Assembly: GCF_028807635.1 (NCBI RefSeq)
Contig: NZ_JARBAX010000001.1
Span: 62,001 to 126,000 of the forward strand
Direction of reading: 5' to 3'
Source of the DNA: Streptomyces spiramyceticus
Lineage (GTDB): Bacteria > Actinomycetota > Actinomycetes > Streptomycetales > Streptomycetaceae
DNA length: 64,000 bases
Positions 18,164-27,323 of the stretch are shown here, in pieces. The notes beneath the pieces were generated by a model. The model was given only the letters and a program-made list of their open reading frames with translations, was not told where the DNA came from and made no database searches. Position numbers and translations under genes: made by a program. How positions within the stretch are numbered: position 1 is the stretch's first letter; each line of letters begins with the position of its first letter.

Positions 18164-20917
18164 GTGGCGGCGACCGCGAACGCTGACGCGCCCGTCGGGC
18201 GCGGTGAGCTCATCGCACTCCTCGACCGCGCGCTCGGCGCCGACGGCCGGGCCGTCCTCACCGGTACGGCAGGCGTCGGCAAGAGCGCGGTGGCGACGGC
18301 TGTCGCGGCTCTGGCCGAATCGCGCGGGGATTCCGTACTGCTGCTGGCCCCCGAAGAGGCCGACCGACGGATACCCGGGGCCTGTGCCGCCGCTCTGCTC
18401 GCTTCGGTGCCGCGCACGGCCCTGGACTCCCTGTCCGGACCACAGCGGCTGGCGATCGCGATGTTCCGGCGGGAGACCGACGCTCCGGACGACGGCTGGG
18501 ACCGGATCGCGCTGCGGCTCGCGATCGTGGAGGTGCTGCGCGCACTCGCCGCGGTCGATCCGGTGCTGCTGGTGGTGGACAACGCGCAGTGGCTGGACGG
18601 AGAAAGCGTCGATCTGCTCCGTTTTGCCCTGCGGCTCACGCCTCCCCAGGTCCGCATCCTCGTGGCCGAAAGCGTCCAGGGCGGCGCACCGTTGGCGGAA
18701 GCCCTGTGCGGACCCGGCGCGCGGACCGTACTGGTGCCGCCGCTGGACGCCGACGAAGTGGCCGAGCTGCTCGTACGGCACAGCCTCCCGTCCCGCCTCG
18801 CGGGCCGGATCCACCGGGCCAGCGGCGGCAACCCGCGGCTCGCTCTGGCCCTCGGGCGGTCTCTGGCCGAGGCGCGTGAGCCCGTCCACCACGCGGACAC
18901 GCTTCCGGTGTCGGGGCAGGCCCGCGAGGTCGCCCGGCGGCTGCTGGCCGAGGCGTCCGCCCCCGTGCACGGCACCCTGCTGCTGGCCGCGCTCGCCGCC
19001 CGGCCCACGACGGCGCTGCTCCGCCGGGCCGGCAGACCTGCGGCCGAGGCCGAACTGGCCGCCGCCGAGGAGGCCGGCCTGGTGACCGTCGAGGAGGACG
19101 GTGCGGTGGCCTTCACCGCCGGGGCGCTGCCCACGGTTCTGGCGGCGGATGCGGGCTGGACGGATCGCGCCGCGGGCCACGCCGCGCTGGCGGACGCGGT
19201 CGACGATCCGGTGGAGGCCGTACGTCACCGGGCGCTGGCCGTGGACACCCCCGACGAGGAGCTGGCCGCCGAGGTCGCCGACGCGGCGGCGGCCTGCCGG
19301 CGCCGGGGCAAGCGCGCCCTGGCGGCCGAACTCGGGCTGCTGGCCGCGGAACGCACCCCGCTGGACCGGCCGGCCGCCGAGCTGGCCCGGCTGGTCGACG
19401 CCGCCGAGGACGGTGGCTGCGCGGGACGCGCCGATCTGGCCCGCCGCGCCGCCAGGGCGGTCCTGGCCCGCGACGCCTCTCCGGCCGACCGGGTACGCGC
19501 CCGGCTGGCCGTCATCGACTCCGCCGGACAGGCGCTCGCCGACCTCGACGAGACCTTCGCACACGCGATGGCCGACGCCGCCGGTGATCCCGCGCTGCTG
19601 GCGCTGGTCCAGCTGCGGGTGGCGTGGAAGCTCAACCTGTGCGACGGGGACCCCGTACGCTCCTGCGCCGCCGCGGCCGAAGCGGGCGCCCTGGCGGCCG
19701 TCGGCGGCGATCACGTGGCCGAGGCGATGGCGCTGACCGTGCGCGCCCGGATGGGACGCATCCTGGGCGACCCGGCCGCCGAGGGGATCCTGGCCGAGGC
19801 GCTTGCCCTGCCCGCGCCCGAGGTACCGCTGGGGATGCGGAACGCCCCGCAGTACCTGGCGGTGCGGCACGCGCTCTTCGACGACCGGCTCGCCGACGCC
19901 AGGGCGCAACTGCTGGTGCTGCTGCCCGCGGTGGAACGTACCGGCTCCGCCGAGGACGTCTTCGAGGTCCTGCGGAGCCTTGCCGAGGTCGAGTTGCGCG
20001 GGGGCAGGTGCGCCGCGGCGCTCGCCCACGCACGCCGCTCCGTGGAGCTGACGATCGAGGCGGGCCTGTCACCAGGGCCCGCGTGGTACATCGCGGCCAT
20101 GGCCGAAGCCATGGGCGGCAGCTTCGTCCGGGCCGCCGGGTACGCGCGGCGGGGAGTGCAGGCCTCCGAGGAGGAACACGACCAGGTGTTCCTGTCCCGC
20201 AGCCTGTACGCGCTGGGGCTGGTGGAACTGGTCACGGGCGAGACCACGAAGGCGGTCGCCACCCTGCGCCGGGTGGCCGATTCGGAGGCCGCTCAGCAGG
20301 TCGTCGACCCCTCGGTGCTGCGCTGGCACGGAGAGCTGGCCGAGGCGCTGGTGGCGGCGGACGCGCCCGACGAGGCGGTGGCGCTGATCGACGGTGTCCG
20401 TGAGGTCGCGGTCGGTCTGGGCCGGTCCGGGGTGGTGGCCGCCCTCGACCGCGCGTACGCGCTGGGCCTGGCCGCCGGTGGCGACGCGGGCGCCGCGGTC
20501 CGTCTCCTGGAGGACACCTCAGCGCGCTTCGCCGAACTGGACCTGCCCGTGGAACGCGGCCGGACCCTGCTCGCCCTGGCCCGTGTCGAACGGCGCCGCC
20601 GCAGGCGGGCCCCCGCGCGCACCGCCCTCCAGAGCGCGGCCGAAGTGTTCACCCAGGCAGGCGCGAGGCCGTGGGCGGAGCTGGCCTGCGAGTCTCCGGC
20701 CCGGCCGGACAGCGGCTACGGGCGTGAGGGGGCGCCCGTACTCACCGAGGCGGAGATGCGGTTGGCGGTGCTGGTCGGCGAGGGGGCGAGCAACCAGGAG
20801 GCGGCGGCGAAGCTGTTCCTCAGCGTCAAAACGGTGGAGGCCAGGCTGACCCGTATCTACCAGAAGCTGGATGTACGCTCCAGAGCCCAGCTGGCCACCG
20901 CACTGCGCGGAAGGTGA
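18164..20917 (+). CDS. large ATP-binding LuxR-family regulator (LAL/MalT-like)
   Basis: A 917-residue regulator. An N-terminal AAA/STAND ATPase has Walker A GTAGVGKS (about residues 34-41) and a Walker B-like LLVVDNAQWLD. A long alpha-helical repeat region resembling TPRs (about 350-840) follows. The C-terminal LuxR helix-turn-helix is LTEAEMRLAVLVGEGASNQEAAAKLFLSVKTVEARL. Such proteins often activate secondary metabolism. It is convergent with the lipid operon that ends 24 bp away, so it could act on it, but position alone does not show this. The GTG start at 18164 has only a weak ribosome site. Confidence 0.88.
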   Translation: MAATANADAPVGRGELIALLDRALGADGRAVLTGTAGVGKSAVATAVAALAESRGDSVLLLAPEEADRRIPGACAAALLASVPRTALDSLSGPQRLAIAMFRRETDAPDDGWDRIALRLAIVEVLRALAAVDPVLLVVDNAQWLDGESVDLLRFALRLTPPQVRILVAESVQGGAPLAEALCGPGARTVLVPPLDADEVAELLVRHSLPSRLAGRIHRASGGNPRLALALGRSLAEAREPVHHADTLPVSGQAREVARRLLAEASAPVHGTLLLAALAARPTTALLRRAGRPAAEAELAAAEEAGLVTVEEDGAVAFTAGALPTVLAADAGWTDRAAGHAALADAVDDPVEAVRHRALAVDTPDEELAAEVADAAAACRRRGKRALAAELGLLAAERTPLDRPAAELARLVDAAEDGGCAGRADLARRAARAVLARDASPADRVRARLAVIDSAGQALADLDETFAHAMADAAGDPALLALVQLRVAWKLNLCDGDPVRSCAAAAEAGALAAVGGDHVAEAMALTVRARMGRILGDPAAEGILAEALALPAPEVPLGMRNAPQYLAVRHALFDDRLADARAQLLVLLPAVERTGSAEDVFEVLRSLAEVELRGGRCAAALAHARRSVELTIEAGLSPGPAWYIAAMAEAMGGSFVRAAGYARRGVQASEEEHDQVFLSRSLYALGLVELVTGETTKAVATLRRVADSEAAQQVVDPSVLRWHGELAEALVAADAPDEAVALIDGVREVAVGLGRSGVVAALDRAYALGLAAGGDAGAAVRLLEDTSARFAELDLPVERGRTLLALARVERRRRRRAPARTALQSAAEVFTQAGARPWAELACESPARPDSGYGREGAPVLTEAEMRLAVLVGEGASNQEAAAKLFLSVKTVEARLTRIYQKLDVRSRAQLATALRGR

Positions 20918-20941
20918 CGCCCAGGACCTCTGGCGAGCCCC

Positions 20942-21958
20942 TCAGGGGAGCACGGCCGGAGACGTGCCGGACTTCACGGCCATGCGGGGTGTGCCGCCGC
21001 CGTCCGCAGGGACCGACCAGAGGTCGGCTCCGAAGTCGCCGGGCAGGGCGTAGAGAAGAGTGCGGCCGTTCAGCCACAGGGCCTGGTCGTCGACGCTTCT
21101 GCGCTCCGCGAGCGCGGTCTCACGGCCGGTACGCAGGTCCAGGACGTACAGCCGCCAGGGCGTACTGGCGGATGCGCCGGGGACGCGTTTCTTGAAGGCG
21201 ACACGAGTGCCGTCCGGGGAGAGGGACGGGCATTCGACGTTCTCGCGCAGGGTCCGCAGTGTGCGCCGTCCCAGGTCGCCCTCGACGAGGTACGTACGGC
21301 CACGGGTGGCGAGGGTCGCGTAGAAACGGTTGTCGTCGGCGGCGAAAGTGACGCCCCAGAAGTTGTGGTCGGCGGCCCGGTGGCGGCGACCGTCCTTGAT
21401 CACGGCGAACTTTTCCAGGTCGGGCCGGAGGCTGCCGGTGCGGCTGTCGTAAACGGCGGTACGGGTGGAGAAGGCGCTGCCCGCGTACGAGTCTCCGCTG
21501 ACGAAGACCGTCCACGCCACCAGCCGTCCGCTCGGCGATACGCGGGCGCGAGTGGGCATCCCGGGCACCGGGAATGTACGGACGGGGCGCAACCGCGCGT
21601 CCAGCAGCACGGCTTCGTGACCGGGGACCACCCCGCCGGTGGCGCGGAGGCAGATGCCGGTACCGGCAGCCGCGTGGAAGCGCAGGCAGTTACGGGGCGC
21701 GGAGGTGCGGGGCCCTGCCGGGGTGGCCAGCGGGACGGAGGAGACGTGATCGCGTTGCGGGCCCCAGGCCAGGTTGCGGAAGAGCAGCCGCTTTGGCTGA
21801 CGCAGCGTCACCACACCGGTTTGGGCGCCTGGTTCGCCCGGTCTGGCCTGATCACGTTCGGCCGCGCGGTCGGCGGCCCGCAGGGTGACGACGGCCGCGA
21901 CCACGACCAGGACGGCGGTGACGAGCACGAGGACGAGCAGCCGAGCCCTGATGCTCAT
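20942..21958 (-). CDS. membrane-anchored TolB-like beta-propeller protein
   Basis: A 338-residue protein with one N-terminal membrane anchor (LLVLVLVTAVLVVVAAVVTL) and an outside domain containing TolB/WD40-like blades: ARVSPSGRLVAW, WGVTFAADDNRFYATL, CPSLSPDGTRVAFKK and DDQALWLNGRTLLYAL. The ATG at 21958 overlaps the MFS stop as ATGA, so it is the last gene of the ten-gene lipid operon. It may act at the cell surface with the exporter. Function is unknown beyond the fold. Confidence 0.75.
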   Translation of the reverse strand: MSIRARLLVLVLVTAVLVVVAAVVTLRAADRAAERDQARPGEPGAQTGVVTLRQPKRLLFRNLAWGPQRDHVSSVPLATPAGPRTSAPRNCLRFHAAAGTGICLRATGGVVPGHEAVLLDARLRPVRTFPVPGMPTRARVSPSGRLVAWTVFVSGDSYAGSAFSTRTAVYDSRTGSLRPDLEKFAVIKDGRRHRAADHNFWGVTFAADDNRFYATLATRGRTYLVEGDLGRRTLRTLRENVECPSLSPDGTRVAFKKRVPGASASTPWRLYVLDLRTGRETALAERRSVDDQALWLNGRTLLYALPGDFGADLWSVPADGGGTPRMAVKSGTSPAVLP

Positions 21959-23322
21959 GAGGGACTCCGTCGGTGGAGGTGGCGGTGGCGGTGGAGGTGG
22001 GGGCGGAGGGTGGACAGGGCGGCGACCGCTGCCAGCGCGACGGCCAGACCGGCGGCGGCCACGGTCAGGGCGCCTTCCGGCCCGAAGTACATCCAGCCCG
22101 CGCCGAAGAGCAGTGAGCCCGCGAAGCGGGCGAGGGCTTGCGCGGTCTGGACGAGCGCGAGGCCGCTCGCCCTCAGGTCCGTGGGCAGCAACGGGCCGGC
22201 GGCGGCCATCAGTACGCCGTCGGTGGCCGCGTAGAACGCGCCGAGCAGTACGAGTACGGCTCCGGCCGCCGCCAGTCCGCCGCCCCAGGGGGTGAGCAAC
22301 AGCACGTACGCGATGAGCAGCGCCCCGTGCCCCGCGAGGAAGACCTGCCGACGGCCGATCCGGTCGGCCAGGTGCCCCAGCGGCACGGCCAGCAGCAGGA
22401 ATCCGGCGGCGGCGCCGACGGGCAGCAGCGGGAAGTACGGGGCGGGCAGGTCGAGGCGGCGCTGCAGCAGCAGATAGAGGAACGAGTCGCTGACGGTGAC
22501 CACGCCGAGCAGCGCGGCGATCAGACACAGGCGAGGCAGGCCCGAAGTGCGGGCCAGGGAACGCAGGGCACCCGGCCGGTGCCTCTTCTTGTCAGTGTCC
22601 TTGTCCCGATTCTTGTCCGCGTTCTTGTCCCCGTTCTTGTCCGCGCCCTTCCTCCGGGCCGTAATGGTGGAGGACGGCTCCCGTACGAACAGCACGAGCA
22701 GCAGTACGCCGAGTGCTGCGGCGCAGAAGCTGACCACGAACACGGCGTCGTAACCGTCACGAGCGGCCCACAGCACGGCGAAGGCCGCGAGCGGGCCGAG
22801 CAGCGCGCCCGCGGTGTCCATCGCCCGGTGCACCCCGAAGGCGCGGCCCTGCTCCTCGGGCAGGCAGGACAGGGAGATGAGTGCGTCGCGCGGGGCGGTG
22901 CGCAGCCCCTTGCCGGTGCGGTCGGTGGCGAGTACCGCACCGACCGCCCACGGCGTCGTGGCCGCGAGCAGGGCGAGTTTGCAGCCGGCGGACACGGCAT
23001 AACCGGCGCCCGCCACCAGCTTGCGGCGCTGGGCGCGGTCGGCGACATGGCCACCGGCCAGCCGGGACAGGGCACTTGCGCCCTGGTAGAGGCCGTCGAG
23101 GGCGCCGAAGGCGAGCGGGGACATGCCGAGGCCGACCACGAGATACAGCGGCAGTACGGCGGTGACCATTTCTGCTGAGACATCCGTGACCAGGCTGACC
23201 GCGCCGAGGGCGATGACGTTGCCGGCGACGGCGCGGCGGGTCCTGGTGCCGCGCGGCGGGCGCGGCCGCGTGCGGCGTACGCCCGCCGTGGTGTCGGCGG
23301 CCCGGCTTGCCGACAGGTACAC
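21955..23322 (-). CDS. MFS transporter, probable exporter of the lipid product
   Basis: A 455-residue major facilitator with about 12 helices. The conserved loop after helix 2 reads GGHVADRAQRRKLVAG and the matching second-half loop GHLADRIGRRQVFLAG. The central cytoplasmic loop holds a run of DKN/DKD units encoded by 12-bp DNA repeats (about 22586-22647), and the C-terminus is a His/Arg tail (LHRHRHLHRR). I place the start at the GTG at 23322 behind GGAAGGGAG. Seventeen bp separate it from the phosphoesterase gene. Export of the operon product is inferred from position. Confidence 0.88.
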   Translation of the reverse strand: MYLSASRAADTTAGVRRTRPRPPRGTRTRRAVAGNVIALGAVSLVTDVSAEMVTAVLPLYLVVGLGMSPLAFGALDGLYQGASALSRLAGGHVADRAQRRKLVAGAGYAVSAGCKLALLAATTPWAVGAVLATDRTGKGLRTAPRDALISLSCLPEEQGRAFGVHRAMDTAGALLGPLAAFAVLWAARDGYDAVFVVSFCAAALGVLLLVLFVREPSSTITARRKGADKNGDKNADKNRDKDTDKKRHRPGALRSLARTSGLPRLCLIAALLGVVTVSDSFLYLLLQRRLDLPAPYFPLLPVGAAAGFLLLAVPLGHLADRIGRRQVFLAGHGALLIAYVLLLTPWGGGLAAAGAVLVLLGAFYAATDGVLMAAAGPLLPTDLRASGLALVQTAQALARFAGSLLFGAGWMYFGPEGALTVAAAGLAVALAAVAALSTLRPHLHRHRHLHRRSPS

Positions 23323-23339
23323 GGGTGACTCCCTTCCGG

Positions 23340-24530
23340 TCAGAACCAGTTGACGGTCAGCGGGAAGGCCGCGTTCGACGAGGCTCCGGCGGAGTCGGTG
23401 GCCGTTGCGGTGATCTGGAGTGTGCCGGTCTGCCAGGGTTTGCCGGTGATACGGCCGGTGGCGCTGTCGATGCTCAGGCCGAACGGCAGTCCGGTGGCGC
23501 TGTACTTGAGGGGTGGTTTTCCGCCGGTGGCGGTGATCTGGATCGTGCAGCTCTGGTTGAACTTGCAGGTCTGCGTACCCGGGTTGGACACCTTCAGGTC
23601 CCCGTCCGGCGGCGGAGTCGTACCGTCGCCGAAGACCTCGCTGATGGGGGTGGCGCTCGCCGCATTGCCGGCGTGGGTGGTGCCGAAGAGGTCCTCGAAG
23701 GTGCGCAGCAGGTTGTAGTGGTTGTACGCGCTGCTGTACTTGCCCTGCTTGACCTTGGCGCCGGAGAAGACCGTGGCGATCTGGTTGGAGCCGAGGAAGT
23801 TGTCCTCGTCCCACGTGAGCACCAGCAGGCTGTTGTTGGCCTTGGCCCACTGCGCGTAGGCGTCGAGGTTGTTCTTCACCCAGGTGTCTCCGGTGCTGAC
23901 CGGGCACGAGTGCATGTCGTTGCACTGGTTGGGGACGACGAACGACAGATGAGGCAGCTGGGAGAAATCGCTCTTCGGGAACTGCGCCCAGGTCTTTCCG
24001 GTGTTGAGGGGCACGTTCTTGAAGGCGAACCAGGGGTTGTGCTTCTGCGCGTACTGACCGCTGGTGCAGACCGTGGACCCCTCGCTCGGCAGGTCTTCGT
24101 TGTACGTGGCGAAGGTCTTGCCCGCGGCGATCAGTTCCTGCCCGAGGTTGGCGGCGCTCATCGACTGCGGGGTGTAGCAGCCGTCGCCCGTGATGCCCTG
24201 GGTGGCGCCGGAGAAGAGGTTGAAGTAGTTCGGCTGGCTGGGGTGGGTCAGGGCCTTCATGGCGGTGAGGCTGGCGCCCGCGTTCGCGAGCTGGTTGATG
24301 TACGGCGCGTTGGCGCTGCCGATGATCTCGCCGTACTGCTTGTTCTCGAAGACGACGACTACGACGTGGTCGTAACTGGGCAGCGCGGCGGGCGCGGGGG
24401 CCTGCGCGGCGCTCGAATCGGATACGCCGAAGGCAGCGACCAGGGCCAGGGTGCTGAAGATCCCGGCGGCGGTTGCCCGCCACGTCCTGGACCGGGCCGG
24501 TGTCCGGTCCGGCAAGGCTCTTGGTTTCAT
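23340..24530 (-). CDS. secreted phosphoesterase (alkaline phosphatase/phospholipase C superfamily) with C-terminal Ig-like domain
   Basis: A 396-residue exported enzyme. A signal peptide ends near SSAAQA. The phosphoesterase domain starts YDHVVVVVFENKQYGEIIG (metal-binding Glu-Asn), then HPSQPNYFNLFSG and LTWDEDN (second metal site). This resembles the acid phosphatase/phospholipase C group. A putative-Ig domain (about 305-396, ending AAFPLTVNWF) follows a TPPPDGD linker. Nearly the same domain ends the secreted protein at 43810-44973. It may trim a phosphorylated lipid head group outside the cell. ATG at 24530 with GGAGG. Confidence 0.82.
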   Translation of the reverse strand: MKPRALPDRTPARSRTWRATAAGIFSTLALVAAFGVSDSSAAQAPAPAALPSYDHVVVVVFENKQYGEIIGSANAPYINQLANAGASLTAMKALTHPSQPNYFNLFSGATQGITGDGCYTPQSMSAANLGQELIAAGKTFATYNEDLPSEGSTVCTSGQYAQKHNPWFAFKNVPLNTGKTWAQFPKSDFSQLPHLSFVVPNQCNDMHSCPVSTGDTWVKNNLDAYAQWAKANNSLLVLTWDEDNFLGSNQIATVFSGAKVKQGKYSSAYNHYNLLRTFEDLFGTTHAGNAASATPISEVFGDGTTPPPDGDLKVSNPGTQTCKFNQSCTIQITATGGKPPLKYSATGLPFGLSIDSATGRITGKPWQTGTLQITATATDSAGASSNAAFPLTVNWF

Positions 24531-24553
24531 GGGGTGTTCCTCCTTGTCCTTTC

Positions 24554-25447
24554 TCACTCTTCGCGGCGGGCCGCGCCCGCCACGGTGATGTTCACCAGGC
24601 GCGGCACGGGAAGTCCGCGGCTGCGGAACTCCTCGGCCACACCGGTACGTACGGCCGCCAGCCGGTCGTACGGCAGCAGCACCAGCCCGCTGCGCTCCGG
24701 CTGCGGACCGGGCCACCAGTCGGCGGTGGCACCCGCACGCCGCGCACACGCCACAGCGCGCCGGACATCGCCCCCGCCCGGGCTGTCGCCGCGCGTCACC
24801 AGCAGCATCAGCCGCGCCCCGTACTCGGCCGGGTCGAGGCGGACATGGCGTCGGCCTCCGTGGCCTCCGCCGAGCAGCAGAGCCCGGCCGGGCCGGGCGA
24901 ACAGCACGGCCTGGCGCAGCGCGTTGTCGCCGTCGGGCGCGGCGTCCCGGACGAGGGCGGCCACCCTGCCGCGCGGTGGGCGCGGCCTGGCGGGGCCGGT
25001 GTGCGGGCGGGCGTACAGGTCGGCGACCGCGAGCGCCACGGCGCACTCCAGCGGTTCGGCGCTCGAAAGACCGGTCGCGGCGGTCAGCGTGGAGTGGATG
25101 TGCAGGTCGATTCCGCCGCGGCCGTATCCGGCGCGGGCCATGGTGCGCAGGAGGGTGTAGGTGCGGGCGGCCCAGGCGGGGTGGGGCTGCGGCGGTCCTG
25201 TGAGCGGGAGTTCGCAGCTCTGTGCGGGGTGGGCGAGCGAGCTCAGCCGTACGAGACCGTCGTCCCGTGGCGCGGCGGCGGCTGCCACGGGCCAGCCTGC
25301 GGCGGCGACGAGGTGCGGCGAGCCGAGGTGGAAGGCGTGCGGGGCGCTCCACACCGTGGCCGGGGGTCGGTCGTGCGCCGATTCGAGGGCGTACGCGACG
25401 AGCCGGAAGAGCGGGTCGGCGGTGTGGCGGCGGGCGAGGTCCAGCAC
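24554..25447 (-). CDS. degenerate galactokinase-like (GHMP kinase superfamily) protein
   Basis: A 297-residue protein with GHMP-kinase architecture: a galactokinase-type opening (WSAPHAFHLGSPHL where APGRVNLIGEHTD is expected), the second GHMP motif LTAATGLSSAEPLECAVALAVADLYA well kept, and a C-terminal VRTGVAEEFRSRGLPVPRLVNI as in galactokinases. The sugar-binding GEHTD acidic residues are missing, and the third glycine motif reads LLLGGGHGGRRHV and is misplaced. It may be a catalytically altered or dead kinase. The GTG at 25447 follows GAAGGAAGGTGAG and lies 4 bp after the methyltransferase stop. Confidence 0.6.
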   Translation of the reverse strand: MLDLARRHTADPLFRLVAYALESAHDRPPATVWSAPHAFHLGSPHLVAAAGWPVAAAAAPRDDGLVRLSSLAHPAQSCELPLTGPPQPHPAWAARTYTLLRTMARAGYGRGGIDLHIHSTLTAATGLSSAEPLECAVALAVADLYARPHTGPARPRPPRGRVAALVRDAAPDGDNALRQAVLFARPGRALLLGGGHGGRRHVRLDPAEYGARLMLLVTRGDSPGGGDVRRAVACARRAGATADWWPGPQPERSGLVLLPYDRLAAVRTGVAEEFRSRGLPVPRLVNITVAGAARREE

Positions 25448-25451
25448 GTAC

Positions 25452-27323
25452 TCACCTTCCTTCCGTGTCGGCGGGTGTCCTGCGGGCGAGCAGGCGGTAG
25501 GCGTTGCCGCCGTCGGTGGCACGGGCCACCGACGAACGCACTCCGTCCAGGGCCGCAGCGGCGGCGTAGCACGGCAGCGACACGGTCTGCACGGCCGCAC
25601 GGAACGCCCGCCCCGCCGGGGTGGCGCGGCCAGGGCCCCAGGGGGCGTACGGGTCGGGAGCGAGGCGGTTCGCGGTGAGGAGGACGGCGCCGAAGAAGTC
25701 GCAGGACTGGTGGGCGGCGCCGTGCTCCTCGGCGAGGACGGTGAATCCGCGCTCTGCCAGCGCACGGCGGAGGTTGGCGACCGGGATGAGGTGCTGGTGC
25801 TGGGGCTGGAACCAGGGCAGCCAGGCGGGGCCCAGGAGGCGGGCGAGGCGCGATTCGGGGTCGGGCAGCTCGATGAGCAGATGTCCGCCGGTGGGCAGTA
25901 CGGCGGCGGCCGCGTCGAGTTCGGCGAGCGGGTCGCGGGTGTGCTCCAGGTAGTGGTACATGCTGACCGTGTCGTAGCGGTGGGCGAGCCCGGCGGCGAG
26001 GTCGGGGAACTGGCCGTGGTGGGCGGCAGTGACCCAGCCGCGCGCCTCCGCCTCCCGCACGGCGGCAGCCATGTCCAGGCCGTCGAAGCGGGTGTCGGGC
26101 CAGACGTCGCGCGCGCTGTCGCAGAAGTGGCCGTGCCCGGTGCCGACGTCGAGCCAGGCGGCGGGCGTCCCGAAGGGTTTCAGCATTTCGGCGCGGTCGC
26201 GGTACGAGCGGCCCATCCTGGCGAACACGACGTCGGCGCCGCCGTCACCGAGGCCGTCGTAGAAGTCGCGGTAGTAGAAGTCGAGGCCGTCGAGGGAGAG
26301 GCGGGGGTTCTGGAAAACGTGGCCGCAGTCGCCGCACTGTTCGAGGGTGAACCGGCCAGGCTTGCCCTGGAACAGGTCGGGGACGCGGGTACGTACGGAG
26401 AGACGGTCGGAGCCGCACCAGGGGCAGTCGGGGCGACGGTCCTCGAAGAACCGGTCGGTGCCGGCTTTCAGTTCGGCGGTGTAGTACGGCCGGAGCTCCT
26501 CCAGTTCGGGCGACGGTCCGGGGCCGGGGCGGGCGCTCACGGCGGTACGGAGTGCGGCGCCGAGGGAGTGCAGGGGACGCGCGGCGGCGGCCCGGGGCAG
26601 GTCGGCCGGGCGCAGAGGGCTCCGGGGACCGCCGAGGACGAGGACGGGCTGCACGCAGTAGAGAGCGGCGGCCGCAGCGCCGCAGCGCCGGTCCTCGAAG
26701 GCCGCGCGCAGGAGCAGGGCCAGACCGACCAGTTGGGCGGTGGCCACCAGGCCCGGGGGCAGCCCTTGGGCGCGGAGCTCTGCGGCCCGCAGACTGAGGT
26801 CGGGGGTGGGGGCGGCCAGGCCGGGGGCGATGGCGACGCCGGTCGCGGTGGCGGCGTACTCCTTCAAGCGCTTGAGGAGGGTGTGGAGTTCGGCGGTGCC
26901 GAGGTCGGTACCGAGTTCGGTGCCGGGATCGATTCCGGCTCGGCGCCGGACGTCCTCGCCGACGAGTACGGCGTGCCCGGCGCCCCGGCCCTCGGCCGTG
27001 CGGGCATAGCGGTGGGCGCTGAGGTCGAGGATGCGGAGCAGGCTCAGAGCGCGCTCCGTGTCGAGGAGGCCGGGCAGCAGGTCGAGTACCTGCAAGCCGG
27101 TTCGTTCAGCGTGGGCGACGGCGGCGAGGAAGGTGGCGTCGTCGACTTCGACACCGCGTGCGGTGATCAGGTGCCATTCGTTCCGGGGCGGGCTGCTCGC
27201 CTCGGGGGCAAGGTCCAGGACTGGTACGGCGGCCAGTCTGCGGCGGGCGCGCACGGTCCCGGCGGTGAGTCCGGCCAGCGCAACGAGAGCCGCCCATGGG
27301 ACGCGGGTACGGGGCTGTGTCAT
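25452..27323 (-). CDS. fusion: GT2-like membrane domain plus zinc-binding SAM methyltransferase
   Basis: A 623-residue protein. The first ~290 residues begin with a hydrophobic segment (VPWAALVALAGLTAG), contain weak GT2-like features (GAGHAVLVGEDVRR) and a second hydrophobic stretch (VGLALLLRAAF, AALYCVQPVLVLGG). I read this as a degenerate glycosyltransferase 2 domain. From about 320 there is a zinc motif CPWCG ... CGDCGHVFQNP, then a class I methyltransferase with SAM loop AWLDVGTGHGHFCDSA and SMYHYLEHTRDPLAEL. Such zinc-linked methyltransferases act on sugars or head groups. ATGA overlap with the GT1 gene. Confidence 0.7.
   Translation of the reverse strand: MTQPRTRVPWAALVALAGLTAGTVRARRRLAAVPVLDLAPEASSPPRNEWHLITARGVEVDDATFLAAVAHAERTGLQVLDLLPGLLDTERALSLLRILDLSAHRYARTAEGRGAGHAVLVGEDVRRRAGIDPGTELGTDLGTAELHTLLKRLKEYAATATGVAIAPGLAAPTPDLSLRAAELRAQGLPPGLVATAQLVGLALLLRAAFEDRRCGAAAAALYCVQPVLVLGGPRSPLRPADLPRAAAARPLHSLGAALRTAVSARPGPGPSPELEELRPYYTAELKAGTDRFFEDRRPDCPWCGSDRLSVRTRVPDLFQGKPGRFTLEQCGDCGHVFQNPRLSLDGLDFYYRDFYDGLGDGGADVVFARMGRSYRDRAEMLKPFGTPAAWLDVGTGHGHFCDSARDVWPDTRFDGLDMAAAVREAEARGWVTAAHHGQFPDLAAGLAHRYDTVSMYHYLEHTRDPLAELDAAAAVLPTGGHLLIELPDPESRLARLLGPAWLPWFQPQHQHLIPVANLRRALAERGFTVLAEEHGAAHQSCDFFGAVLLTANRLAPDPYAPWGPGRATPAGRAFRAAVQTVSLPCYAAAAALDGVRSSVARATDGGNAYRLLARRTPADTEGR

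Noticed and set aside
23340-25352. Single long protein spanning the phosphoesterase and the gene before it
   Set aside because: The upstream half is out-of-frame Arg/Pro-rich sequence of the GHMP-like gene; the phosphoesterase has its own signal peptide, ATG and GGAGG at 24530.
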